From positions 10,720,438 to 10,784,437 of the forward strand of contig CM023537.1 in assembly GCA_013350335.1 (NCBI GenBank): a stretch of DNA of 64,000 bases, read 5' to 3'. Shown piece by piece: positions 1 through 10,600 of this stretch. A program made the position numbers and the translations under genes. Origin of the DNA: Chimonanthus salicifolius. Taxonomy: Eukaryota; Streptophyta; Magnoliopsida; Laurales; Calycanthaceae. How positions within the stretch are numbered: the stretch's first letter is position 1; each line of letters starts with the position of its first letter. The notes beneath the pieces are model-generated. The model did not search any database. It saw only the letters and a list, made by a program, of their open reading frames with translations, and was not told the DNA's origin.

Positions 1-1420
1 TTCGCTATAACCACAACATTGAAGAAGATATTTTGCACCTCAACATAGTTTTGAAACCATGATGACTTATATGTTGTGATAGCTATTAGGTTTATATCAG
101 TGTTAGGTCTTTAGTGCTTAAAGTATGACTTTATAAACGTAATGCTAAGTCTCCGACTCTTAATGTCAGACTTCTTTTGATGTAGGACACTCATAGCATT
201 AGCATATTTATTTTTATTTTTAGTTTTATTTTTGTTCAATCCTATTTAGGATCCAGAGTCCATTGTTTTAGTAGAATAAGAAAGTCAGGTCGGTGGCTTT
301 CCTAGATAAGTTTAAGAGTCATAGATAGAGTTGGAAGTCGAAGGCAAGTTGGAATCCACTAACGTGGCCTTCCAAATTTGTGGCCTTCCAAAGATAGTTT
401 AGGATAGTCGGTCTTAGAGTCCTATTCTATTTTGAGTTGTTTGTTTTCTTATAAATACCTACGGATGTAAAGGAGAGGGATACCTCTTTAGAAATTATGA
501 AATAAACTAAGATTTGTTTATCTCCTTGCCGTCGAGCACCGGGTTATCCTCCATCTTCTGCCCCAGTTGCAGACAAACTATTGTTGGCCCTATTCCAGTC
601 CCAGTACATTCGTCATCGTTGATTCTGGGCTTAATCCCAGAGGAGATCCATCGCTGCTGCTGCTACTGCTACTGCTTGGGCTTTATCCCAAGTATAACTC
701 TGTCGCTGCTTCCGTCTCTTGTAGCTGTCGCCCCTGCCACTAGTCTCGCCTCCTCTTTTTGCCAAAATCCATGTACTTCTACTTTCGCCTTCTTCCCTGA
801 GGCCCCTATCATCTTCCCTCTTTTCCTTTTCCATCACCGCAACCCTCTGCAACCGTTACCCCTTCCGCTACTCCTTTCTCTCTAATTTCCCTTTTCTTTC
901 TATCCCTTTCTTTTACCTGTGCCTTTACCCCTAAGTCAGCCCTAACTTTTATTACTTCCAACATGCCAGAAAACTCTTTTAAGTCTTAACCCTCACACGT
1001 GTGAACAAACTAGAGTGTGTGTGGCCTGATATTCGTTGGGACTGACTAGTTTTCTCAAATCCCACACTGCATCCGCTGCATCATCTTTCCTTAGTACTTA
1101 ATTAATAGTTACTAGTTTCTATTTACGTATCTTTGGACCAAAATTGATATTAGAATGACTTACAACTCAAAATCATCAAGTTTATCAACATAGTGTAGTT
1201 TATAATCTTACTGTTATGTAGGTCATACTTGTTCTAAAGGGGACTGGCATTTTCCCACATACTGAGTTAGATTTATAACAAATTTTACAATTTATGATTT
1301 TCCAATACTGGATTTTTTAATACTTGTTTTTAGAATTTTTTAGTGGTTTTGAGATTTCATGGTAGTACAGATGGATTGACCAATAACTGATATTATTGCT
1401 GTTTTGTATTGCATATCGGT
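1..1420. other. Non-coding stretch with an LTR-like promoter remnant
   Basis: No exon of a recognisable gene was found here. A TATAAATA box lies at 450-457, with AATAAA-like and T/C-rich sequence behind it. That arrangement resembles the middle of a plant retrotransposon LTR, but no second LTR, primer-binding site or target duplication is visible. Open frames at 514-885 and on the opposite strand overlap in low-complexity pyrimidine-rich DNA and are not credible genes. If the peptidase gene extends left, this is intron. Confidence 0.35.
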
Positions 1421-1681
1421 AGGGATTGAGATATTGTCAAGCAGAAGCTCAGACTGCCAGATAGTCAAATACATATTTACAATAAGGTTGACTGCAAATT
1501 AAAATGCACTTTCAAGATTTTTTTAAAGCAACTTCTTACTTAAGTTTGTCATTGAAGATGTATAATGGAACTCTAGAGAGAGAGAGAGTTGAGAGCCATG
1601 TAGTCGTGAGATGGAGAAGAGAGAAGAAACGATCTTGGGTGGCATCGACAACGTACAAAGCACAGACAGAGGACGGAACCA

Positions 1682-2074
1682 ATGGATCAGAAGGCAGTTA
1701 GTAGCAGGAGATGGAAGCTTCTGCAGAATGGAGGACAAGTCATGCTTTTTGCAACCAATCTTCCTGATTTCATGACAGGAAGTTGGCTGCAGGCTTTTTT
1801 CAGAAGATGGGCAGTGGTTAGGGATGTTTTCGTTCCTCGCAAGAAGGATTCAGCAGGAAGAACATTTGCATTTGTAAGGATGGCAAATAGGACACATGGT
1901 GAAATGGCAATTGCAAGGCTTGATGGGTTTTGGTTGGAAGATCGAAGGTTAAAGGTGCAGTTAGCTCAGTTTATGAGGAATCAAAGTAAAGATGGTTTGG
2001 ATGAGAGGGATTTGCAGATGCTGCTGCAGAGATTAAGGGGAAGAAGAGTGTTGAAGAGAAGAGGCTCATACTAG
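1682..2074 (+). CDS. RRM-domain ORF1 protein fragment of a LINE-like retroposon
   Basis: This 130-residue frame looks like an RNA-recognition motif. An RNP2-like strand MLFATNLP lies near residues 21-28 and an RNP1-like GRTFAFVR at 59-66, with a basic C-terminus. RRMs of this kind are found at the start of ORF1 or gag-like proteins of plant LINEs, where they bind element RNA. It sits 249 bases inside the retroposon defined by the 12-bp duplication, which supports an element protein rather than a host gene. Downstream coding sequence is interrupted by stops, so the full protein is broken. Its function is inferred from family resemblance only. Confidence 0.6.
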   Translation: MDQKAVSSRRWKLLQNGGQVMLFATNLPDFMTGSWLQAFFRRWAVVRDVFVPRKKDSAGRTFAFVRMANRTHGEMAIARLDGFWLEDRRLKVQLAQFMRNQSKDGLDERDLQMLLQRLRGRRVLKRRGSY

Positions 2075-2232
2075 GCAAAAAAGGGATGACAGGTCGAGAT
2101 CGTAGATGGGCTGATGTAGTGGGAGAATCTTCCAAGGTGGGTAAAGAAGACGACTGGGTGACGGCAACAACTTTCTTGAGTTTATGATTCAGCCAGAGGA
2201 GGAAGTGGAAACCAAGGAGTGGCAGTCTAAAT

Positions 2233-2585
2233 TAGGGCTGAAATCGGGCCCGGTCAGGTCGGGTTTTTTAAAACTCAACCCGACCCAAGTTACTAATATA
2301 TGGAACCCAACCCGACCCGACCCGAACTTTTGACCTGACCCGACCCTAATTATAACCGACTCAACCCGACCCGACCTGCATTTTGAACTTACTTTAGCCT
2401 ACTTTTTATCGGGTCGGGTCGGGTTAACTTAAAAATCTCTCAACCCAACCCGACCTATTCAATGCAGGTTTCTGACTTCTCGACCTGACTTGACCCGCTG
2501 ACTCGACTTTCATGACCCGACCCGCATGATTTTTGGGTTGTGTCATGCGGGTTCGGGCCAAAACCCGTCCCGAGTTTCACCCCTA
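2233..2585. mobile_element. hAT-type MITE nested in the retroposon
   Basis: The 8-bp sequence GTCTAAAT is perfectly duplicated at 2225-2232 and 2586-2593. The ends are inverted repeats: TAGGGCTGAAATCGGG on the left against TAGGGGTGAAACTCGGG read from the right. An 8-bp duplication and TAGGGGTG-type ends are typical of hAT elements. The interior is rich in CCCGACCCG and its complement and has no transposase. It interrupts the ORF1 region, so it is younger than the host retroposon. Confidence 0.85.
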
Positions 2586-4603
2586 GTCTAAATCGATGGT
2601 GGTGAGACCGATTGGGAATGTTAGCCTTGATGAACTTTGCAAAGTCATGTCTGGAGTTGGGCCTTGATTTCTAAGGTGATAGTGCCAAGGGAGAACTGCT
2701 ACTTGGTTTCCCTTAAAATGAGTGAGGAGGTGGAGTTGCTGGATAAATATGTCTTAGCAGGGTGGAGAATGCGATTCTCTGCCTTATTTCTGATGGTACC
2801 CGAACTACTTTCATACAGTAGGAGAACTTGTGTTTTCTGTTATGGTTTTCCTCACAAGATAGAATGAGAAAATGATTGCTCTTTCGGCAATTGGCTGGGA
2901 AGACTAATCGAGGTGGACTATAGTAATTTGAGGAGAGAAGACTGTCGGTGCTACGACTTCTCATAGAGCTAGAATTGAGTAAACAAATCCCATCAGAGGT
3001 CATCATTTGGTGGAATGATGAAAGGCACAAGGTTAGGATCAAGGAATTTGATTCCTTTTTTTAGTATGGAGAGATACTGAGGTGTTCCCATGTCTCTGCT
3101 ATGTTGCTGACGGTTGTGGAGGGTGGTGGCTTTTTGCATGGTGCTTGTGACTATTGGCCGGCGACGACGGAAGTGCCTTCCCATGTCTCAGTGACACGTG
3201 GAACCCATGTAGAAGGTATTGATGCTTTCGAAGGGAAGAACAAAAGGATTTTGCAGGTCCGTGTGCCTTTCCAAGTCTCGGCAGCACTCGGCAGTCATGC
3301 AGAAGGGATGGGGATTTTCGTTATCTTCAATGGGAAGAAGGACAGAGGGACATTGGTGGTTAAAGAGTGCTCCACTTCTTCGATGACACGTGGGGATCAC
3401 GCAGAAGAAACAAGGACCATTGAAGTTTCCAAAGAGAAGGAGATGGCGGAAAATGTGGCAGTTGTGGATATGAAAGCGGATGCGACGAAGGAGGCAAATG
3501 AGAGGCTCTGATTTGAAATCTTGATCGAGGAAAGGAAGAGGGATTTTTATCCCTTGTGATGGGTTAGAAGACTCCGGAGGAATTACTTGATGCATTTGTT
3601 ACCATAGAGCAATAGTTACCCTGTTTAGGGTTTGGATATGGGGCTTGAGAAAGCTTTGGCCCAATCTTCTAGCTGCCTAGGCTGGAATTAGTTAGGCGCA
3701 ATGGGTCTAACTTTCTCAACAATGACGATCGATGTAGTGGGCTTCTCTCGAAGAACGACTTTGGAATTAAGAGTGAAGGTGAAGGAGGTCGTATGGCAGA
3801 AGGAGATTTCAGAGGAGCTGAAGTGGCGTCGATGTCGTCGGAGAAGAGGAAGAGGAATTCGACGGTGACAAAGGAGAGGAAAAGGAGCTACAAGACGACA
3901 AGTGGGAGGAAGAAGTTCCAAATTCAATCGGTCTTGATGAACTTGATGGTGGTGACGTAGGTGTTGAAGAAGCAAACACTTGTCAAATCCTTTGCGAAGA
4001 CTGTGGACTCATGGCATCAAAGGAGTACAGCTATCATTTCGTTGCTGGATGATGCTTCATCAGCTACGAGAGAAGTCTCTTCCTCCAGTGGGCTTGTGGT
4101 GAGTGGCTCTTGTAAGCTGGAGGGAACTAAGATCCAGATGGGTCTTGGGCCCTTGGTGTCAGATCGTAGCTTGGGCCAGGAGATGATGATGGAGTGTGAT
4201 CTTATTTGAGGGACATTGGTCGATGATGGAAGGGGACTGCCTAAATGGTTTAGCTAGGGACTCGATTAATTTTGAAGGTGTCAAGAAAGGTGAGGAAAAT
4301 TCAGGAGATTTTAGAAAAAAAGGGTAATATCCATAGAAGAGGTATGCAATCTGTTCGAATATTAAAAAGGGATCGTGTAGAGGCTGTGATTTAGTGGCTT
4401 ACCAAAGGGTGTGAGACTAAGAAAAAAAAGAGGAAGGAGTAAGAGTTAGCTATTGGTCAGGAGCTTGAATTTGTGAGGAAAATGTTATCCAATAGAGGGG
4501 GGTTGTATAATATTATCCTTTTTTTTATAATTTTGTTTTAATTTTAATTTCAATAAAATTTCGTAGCAGTTCAAAAAAAAAGGAAAAAAAGAGGGATTGA
4601 GAT

Positions 4604-6170
4604 GATGACCAATATTAATGTTTTGAATCATGGTTGTGCTTCATCCATGTCCTAGGAGTTTTACTGGACGATTGCCATGTGCATCAAATTTTTGAGTAAA
4701 GCTTCAAAATCTCAAGTAGAGTGTGCCCCGTTATATTCTTATTTGTTACAATGTTTTTCTTGTTTTTTTAATAAGATACTATCTTGTAGGATTCCCATGC
4801 CAAATTTGGTCTGCTTGTAGGGAAGTCATTCTAAGGTGGGTCAGTTGGTTCGCACCTTTATGTTGGGTTTTGGCAGTACTCGATGGTCGGTGGTTGGTTT
4901 TCTCAGTGGTATTAACAAATTTGCCCAATGTTCCAAGTAAAATTTCAAAATGTCAAGTGTGCCTTGTTAAATTGTTATGTTTTGCTTGTTTGATAAGATA
5001 ATGTTCAGTATGATGTCCATGCAAAATTTGTGTTTCGTGCGCTGACATTGGTTGGGTGGTCAAACTGTGAGCCAACTTCTCTGATCTATTTCTGTTTTGG
5101 GTTTACACACTCTCTCCAGGGGACAGACCTATTTCGGGTTTGGGCAGCATTTTATGGGTCAATGGTCGGGTTTATGGACAACGGGTGGAGAGGAATACCG
5201 GGACCTTAAACAACTGTTCTAACCTGCAGATAAGATATCAAAAAGAGTGAATTTCAAAGGGCCTTCTTGGGCTATTTTTACGGAAGGCCTTTCTGATTTT
5301 TGTGCTGCAGTTCTTTGCCGTGACTGGAGAGCCTCTTTTGGATTTGTTTTTGACCCATAGCGAGGTTTTGGGCTCATAATGATATATTTCTCTCCCTGGT
5401 GTCATTCTACTCCTAGCAGGCTTTTACCTTTTTTGGGGATTTCTCCTGTATTCTTATGATCTCCTTAATCATGTACAACTTTCTTTCTAATGAATTGATT
5501 ACCCTTTATAAGAAAGCCGTTGTCATCACCATCACCACCATCATTGTCAGGTCCTCAGTCCATTAAAGGGTCTGAATTCTATTTTCTACGCGAACTTTCA
5601 AATAAAACATTTTTTTAAATGGGGCATGTTTAGTTTTTCTTGGTAGTAATTTAAATAGTGAGTTTTGTTTGATAAATAGGGTTATGTGTTGATTCAGGGC
5701 CACCATCATGCAGCTAACCAACACATGTGCAAATGATCTATCAAGGAAAACATCTCAAATCCAATCAGTGACCCTTGGCCCTATGAACTGGTTGATCAGG
5801 AGCCATCACCTTGTAGATTATCCGGCAATATTAATTAGATTTGTGACTATTGTTGCTGGGGTGAGGCATAGGGGTACATGTCAGAATGTCATTTATGCTT
5901 AAAGTGGAAGTGCTGGACATATCACGCACACAAAAAGGATAAAGTGCTGTATATGTATACAAAATGTAGCAGTTGCTGAGATTTACAAAATTATATTTTC
6001 TATTTTAATCTTGAGATGATTTAAAATTTATGCTCTTCATGAGCCCTCTTTTTATATGATGGTTGCTTAATGTTTTTTTTTTTTCAATTTATTTCGTATT
6101 TTTTCTCTTACACATTCTGAAAGGTAAAGTCTCTTAGACTGGTTTCTTGCATTTTGTTTTGTTTTTGTAG
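4604..6170. other. Intron-like stretch with diverged repeats
   Basis: No coding exon was recognised. Sequence near 4705-4870 is repeated in diverged form at about 4942-5080, so this is an old tandem duplication with a spacing near 240 bp. Sequence at about 5215-5516 ends in a motif like those at LINE 3' ends (ATTGATTACC before A-rich sequence) and may be a LINE tail. A CAT/CAC-rich run follows at about 5525-5550. The stretch ends at the TAG acceptor before the exon at 6171. Confidence 0.3.
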
Positions 6171-6305
6171 AGTGTATTCCTTGATGACCCTACTATTAAC
6201 ATTGAGGACGTTGATTTCTGTGACTCACATTTGGTGCTAATTTTGAGGGAAGGCCAGCAATTCAGGATTTGCTCAATTCCTCTACCTTTGCCCATGTATG
6301 GAAAG
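6171..6305 (+). CDS. Peptidase exon: end of beta-propeller
   Basis: This exon encodes 45 residues starting SVFLDDPTINIEDVDF. It has acceptor TTTTTGTAG and donor GTAAGC, and starts and ends in phase 0. The sequence resembles a late propeller blade of oligopeptidase B-like proteins. It is the first exon I can recognise. The preceding exon must also end on a complete codon. Confidence 0.85.
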
Positions 6306-7067
6306 GTAAGCAGTGTTTTTTTCTCGTGGTTCTGTATTTTGCATTTGTAAATATGTTGGTCTTCGAAGCTTGGTTTTATGTAATGAAATGGAATATTTCT
6401 TATTGACTGTTGTTTGCTATGAGTTTTTTTTTAAATATAGTGTTGTCCTCCATTCCCAAGTGGTTGGAGCTAAGTATTCCCTCCTAGATCATATTATATT
6501 AGAGGTTTGCTAGTGCTACATTCCTCTTGCAGTACTATTTGTGAGTGCCTGTGGCAATGTCTTATCACATGAATTCAAGTTGTTCAACTTGGTCATTAGT
6601 CTTGATCAACTGTTTCTTTTAATTTATTTCTGAAACATAAGCTGTTTCTATTTATTTATGTAAATTATGGTTCAAATTTCTTTTCTGGAGTTCTGGCACT
6701 GGTTTATTTATTTAAAAATGTTTTCCTTTATGCTATTGTTGGTTATCCTTATTGAAATCCATCTAATTCTGTTGGCCATGGCTTCTTAATTTTCTTCTAA
6801 GTGTTGATATATTTTTTTTTTAATTAAATTCTTATTGTTGTCTCAGGGAGCATCGCACCTAAATGACCTCAGTCCTTATTTCCTTCCTCTTCCAGAACAT
6901 GTTTGTCAAATCTCGCCTGGTCAAAATTATGACTACTATTCATCAACAATGCGATTTGTAATATCCTCACCTCTGGTATGTTAATTGTTTATGTTAGGTT
7001 TATAGACACATCAATATGGGTCTGCACACACTAATATTGATATGAGAAAATTTTTATTTCAAAATAT

Positions 7068-7119
<52 letters not shown>

Positions 7120-7623
7120 TGCACACAATTATATTCACATTAGAATTTTTTATTTCAAAATATTATATATATATTGATTTGAAAAATAGGGTTCATGAGC
7201 CTGCACACTTATATTAATAAGATTTTTTTTTCCAAATATTTACACATGAAAAAAAATGTTCAGTATATGTTAGAGAGAGAGAGAGAGAGGGAGGGAGGAG
7301 GGAGAGAGCCATGAACACCATTTCTCTGGTTATTATCATCTTTTTCTTCATGAAAGCTATTTATCCATTCATTTACTAGAGAGAGAGGTTCACAAGAAGT
7401 TTCTCTCATTTCTCTCTTCATTATCTTTTTTTTCCTTCTATCTAGTTGAGAGATTTGACATGTATATTATATTATCTTATAGGGAATTTCTTGTATACAC
7501 TAAACATTACATCAACATCTACTTTGACTGAAGAAGGGCATGAAAAGGCTGAAAAAGGGACCTGAAAAGGGCTTGTAAAAACTAAAAATGTAGTAAGCCA
7601 TGATGTATGGGAGACGCCTCCTT

Positions 7624-7663
<40 letters not shown>

Positions 7664-10600
7664 ACTCTCTCCCAAGGTCACACCATACTTTTGATCATAC
7701 CCTTTTTGATTGAAACTGTAATTGATTGTACTAAAAATTACGAGTATTGTTTTTGCTGACTACCTCCAGGAAATTAATTCCATCAATTCTCGGTCTAGAG
7801 ATATTGGATTTAGAGCACAAGTGTTGCAAGCCTTGAAGAATTCATCATCTTAACTAGTTCTTACTTAATTACCTTCTCTCCCATCTTGAATTTTGCAATG
7901 TACTTTTGTCTATGGAAGAAAGTTGTATATGTATCCCCGTGCTTCAACCATAAAGCTCTGGACTTTTATCTCCAATTAGATTTTTCTTTTCGGAGACTTG
8001 ATTCCAATTCAGCCTTCTCATATACCAAAACTTGATATTCATCCTAAGAGAGCTACTCTTCATCCTCTTCACAAACTAGCTCATCAATTGCATTCGCTAA
8101 CTCCTGCCTTCTGTCTAGATCCTTTCCAAATTTACCCTTTTTTTTCTGTACCTTGAGTTTTTCTTTATGTACTGCAATTTCTTTTCAAATGTAGAAGTTG
8201 CACAACCATGACCTCACATTCTGACCACTATTCTTGGACAAAATCCTGAAGTTCCTTATATGCGGACACACATTCACAAACTGCATAGGAGGTGGGTTGC
8301 TCTTGATACCCCCAATCAAACAAAAGTGGGTTGTGTTCTGGAAACTCTGGGAGCTTTATGAATACTAGGTAGCAAGGATATTAGGCTTCCCAAGCAACCA
8401 AAATTAAGAACTTGTCGTGGATTTAGTGGTAGGGATTTGACCTCTAGACCAAGTAAAACACTCACCATGCACTGGCAAGTTGACGAGGTTACATTGAACC
8501 ATGGTTGTTAAAATCTTATGACGATTCGTATCTTACGATTCATACGATATGATAAGAGGAACGATTTGTATCTATCAACAAATCTTACGATTCGTATAAA
8601 TAATAGAATTATGGGGTTATTAGGAGTGTGAAAGCATGAAACATTTCGTTTTAATAGTTTTTAAGGCTTGAGTTAATGAGCATTTAAGACCTTTTGATTT
8701 TTTAAAGGCTTTTTAGTTCATTATTGACTTTTCGCAGTATAGTTGGATGTCTTTAATATTGAAAGAAATTTGGAGAATTACTCATGTTATTATATTTTAG
8801 ATATATTTTACGTTATTTCATATATTAAATATTTTTGAGGAAAAACACTTATAAATCTTACGATTCTACGATTTACGATATACGATTTGCGATTCAAGAT
8901 GTATTAACGATTTACGATACAATTCGATTGTCACAACATTGCATTGAACAATGACCTCTAACATTTCCTGCATTCTGGTTGTCATCCTACTCCTATTAAA
9001 CCTCTCAAAGGAGAAACAAATTATTAGAGCCCCCACCAGGACACCAAGGAGATTGCCACTGTTGAAGGAATACACTCTCAAGTAGTCATCAAGACCTCTG
9101 TATCTGTGTATATGCAGCTTTGTATAGTCACTAGGACTACTGTTATTAGCACAATTGACATTGCTTTTATTTTCACCACGTAAATGTTGTATACCCATTT
9201 CCTTTATAAAGAGGTCTTCTATAACAGTGAAAACAAAGAGAATGTACAAATATTTCTCATCCATTCTTCATTCTTCTTTGTCTCCTACTCAGTTGACCAC
9301 CTACCAGTAGCATTTACTACTTCCCTCAATCTATGATCGTTTGGTCCACGGACATTCACCCATCTGTCTCCAATAAAAAGAGGTTTAAATTCATGTCAAA
9401 CAGAGAAGTTGCCAGTAGATGCCTATTCCAACAAAGTTGATTCTGGATTCCACAAAGTCCAAAAGTCCCTCCGGATTACCCATCAACTCTGAAGTGACTC
9501 CTTCATGGGGATTTCCACGCCCCAGATATTATAGGGCTGATGTAGTAGATTCTTTGGCTTTCTGTCCTGAAGGGTAATTGCATCAAGTTTACTCTGATGG
9601 GTGTGGTCCTTCAGAAATCTCCTCTTTTCTACTGCTCCCAAACCTCCGGAATTCCAACTTATAATCTCCGTTGTGCTGGCTTTCAATGTCAGCCCCCACA
9701 AGGTCTTCTCACCACTCACGTCTTTCCCTTACCTACCCCATGCCACTTCAACCCCGTTTCCCAGGTCATAATTTATTGTTGAAATCATACCTTTCAGCTT
9801 GAGAGCCCTTTTCTTTTTGATTTATCCTGCTGATCACTAGCAGGTCGTGGCAGTAATACGTCTTGATGCAAGAAGAGGGGAGGGCCTGAATTGTGACATA
9901 AGTCATAACCAAACTAAGGCCCGAAGCAATGGATGATACTGTCATCCACTGTGATGGTTCAGGGAGAAGGTTTAGAGCTGCTACTCATTGAGTCACCATA
10001 GTTGGAGTCATCATCACTGTCATTGCTAATGATATTTAAATCCTAGTCCTGATAATCAACCAGGTCATCCGGCTCTTCTTCTGATTCTTTCATCGAGACC
10101 ATCATAACCATCTGGGACGTTCAATTGAGCCTTGATTGTTTCATTACATTCCCGATCCAGATTATCTTCAGATTAGCTTTTCTATTTGATCACCTTGTTG
10201 CTGTTGTCTTTCACCTATTGTGTCTGTTGCTTCTAACAACAGAGGCTGAGGAGAAGGCATTCTGTCTAAACAGGGATCCAAAGAAGCCTTACTTTCTGGG
10301 ATAAATTGCATGCCAGTCTGTCTTTTAATGTTTTTAGCCATTATTTTTGCTTGACCTTTATTTGAAGTGCATTCTTGTTCCTCATTATATGATGAGTTAT
10401 CATGAATTCTGCAGATGCCTGATGCTGTGGTTGATTATAACCTATTAAATGGCAAGTTTGTTATTGTACAACAACAAAATGTGCTTCATGAAAGCACAAA
10501 AACTTTGTATGGGAGAACTGCTATCCATATTGAAAATTCACCAAGCTCAAAGAACTCGAGCACCATGGCTGAAGTTGATGGTACAGATGGCTTGTGGAAT

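Larger units (their letters stand above)
1433..4591 (+). mobile_element. ORF1-only LINE-like retroposon, 12-bp target duplication
   Basis: The 12-mer AGGGATTGAGAT occurs at 1421-1432 and again at 4592-4603. The second copy directly follows an A-rich tail (4573-4591), the signature of target-primed reverse transcription on the plus strand. Inside is an RRM-like open frame (1682-2074) followed by frame-broken gag-like sequence (about 2600-3060) resembling the ORF1 region of plant L1-type LINEs. No endonuclease or reverse transcriptase was recognised before the tail. The element therefore looks non-autonomous or internally deleted. A 353-bp MITE is nested at 2233-2585. It lies upstream of the first visible peptidase exon, probably in an intron. 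Confidence 0.75.

Noticed and set aside
514..885. 123-residue plus-strand frame
   Set aside because: Pyrimidine-rich low-complexity translation with an equally open opposite frame. It has no family resemblance.
10415..10417. ATG as the start of the peptidase
   Set aside because: Upstream exons at 6171 and 6847 continue the same protein in frame through a good acceptor, so this Met is internal.
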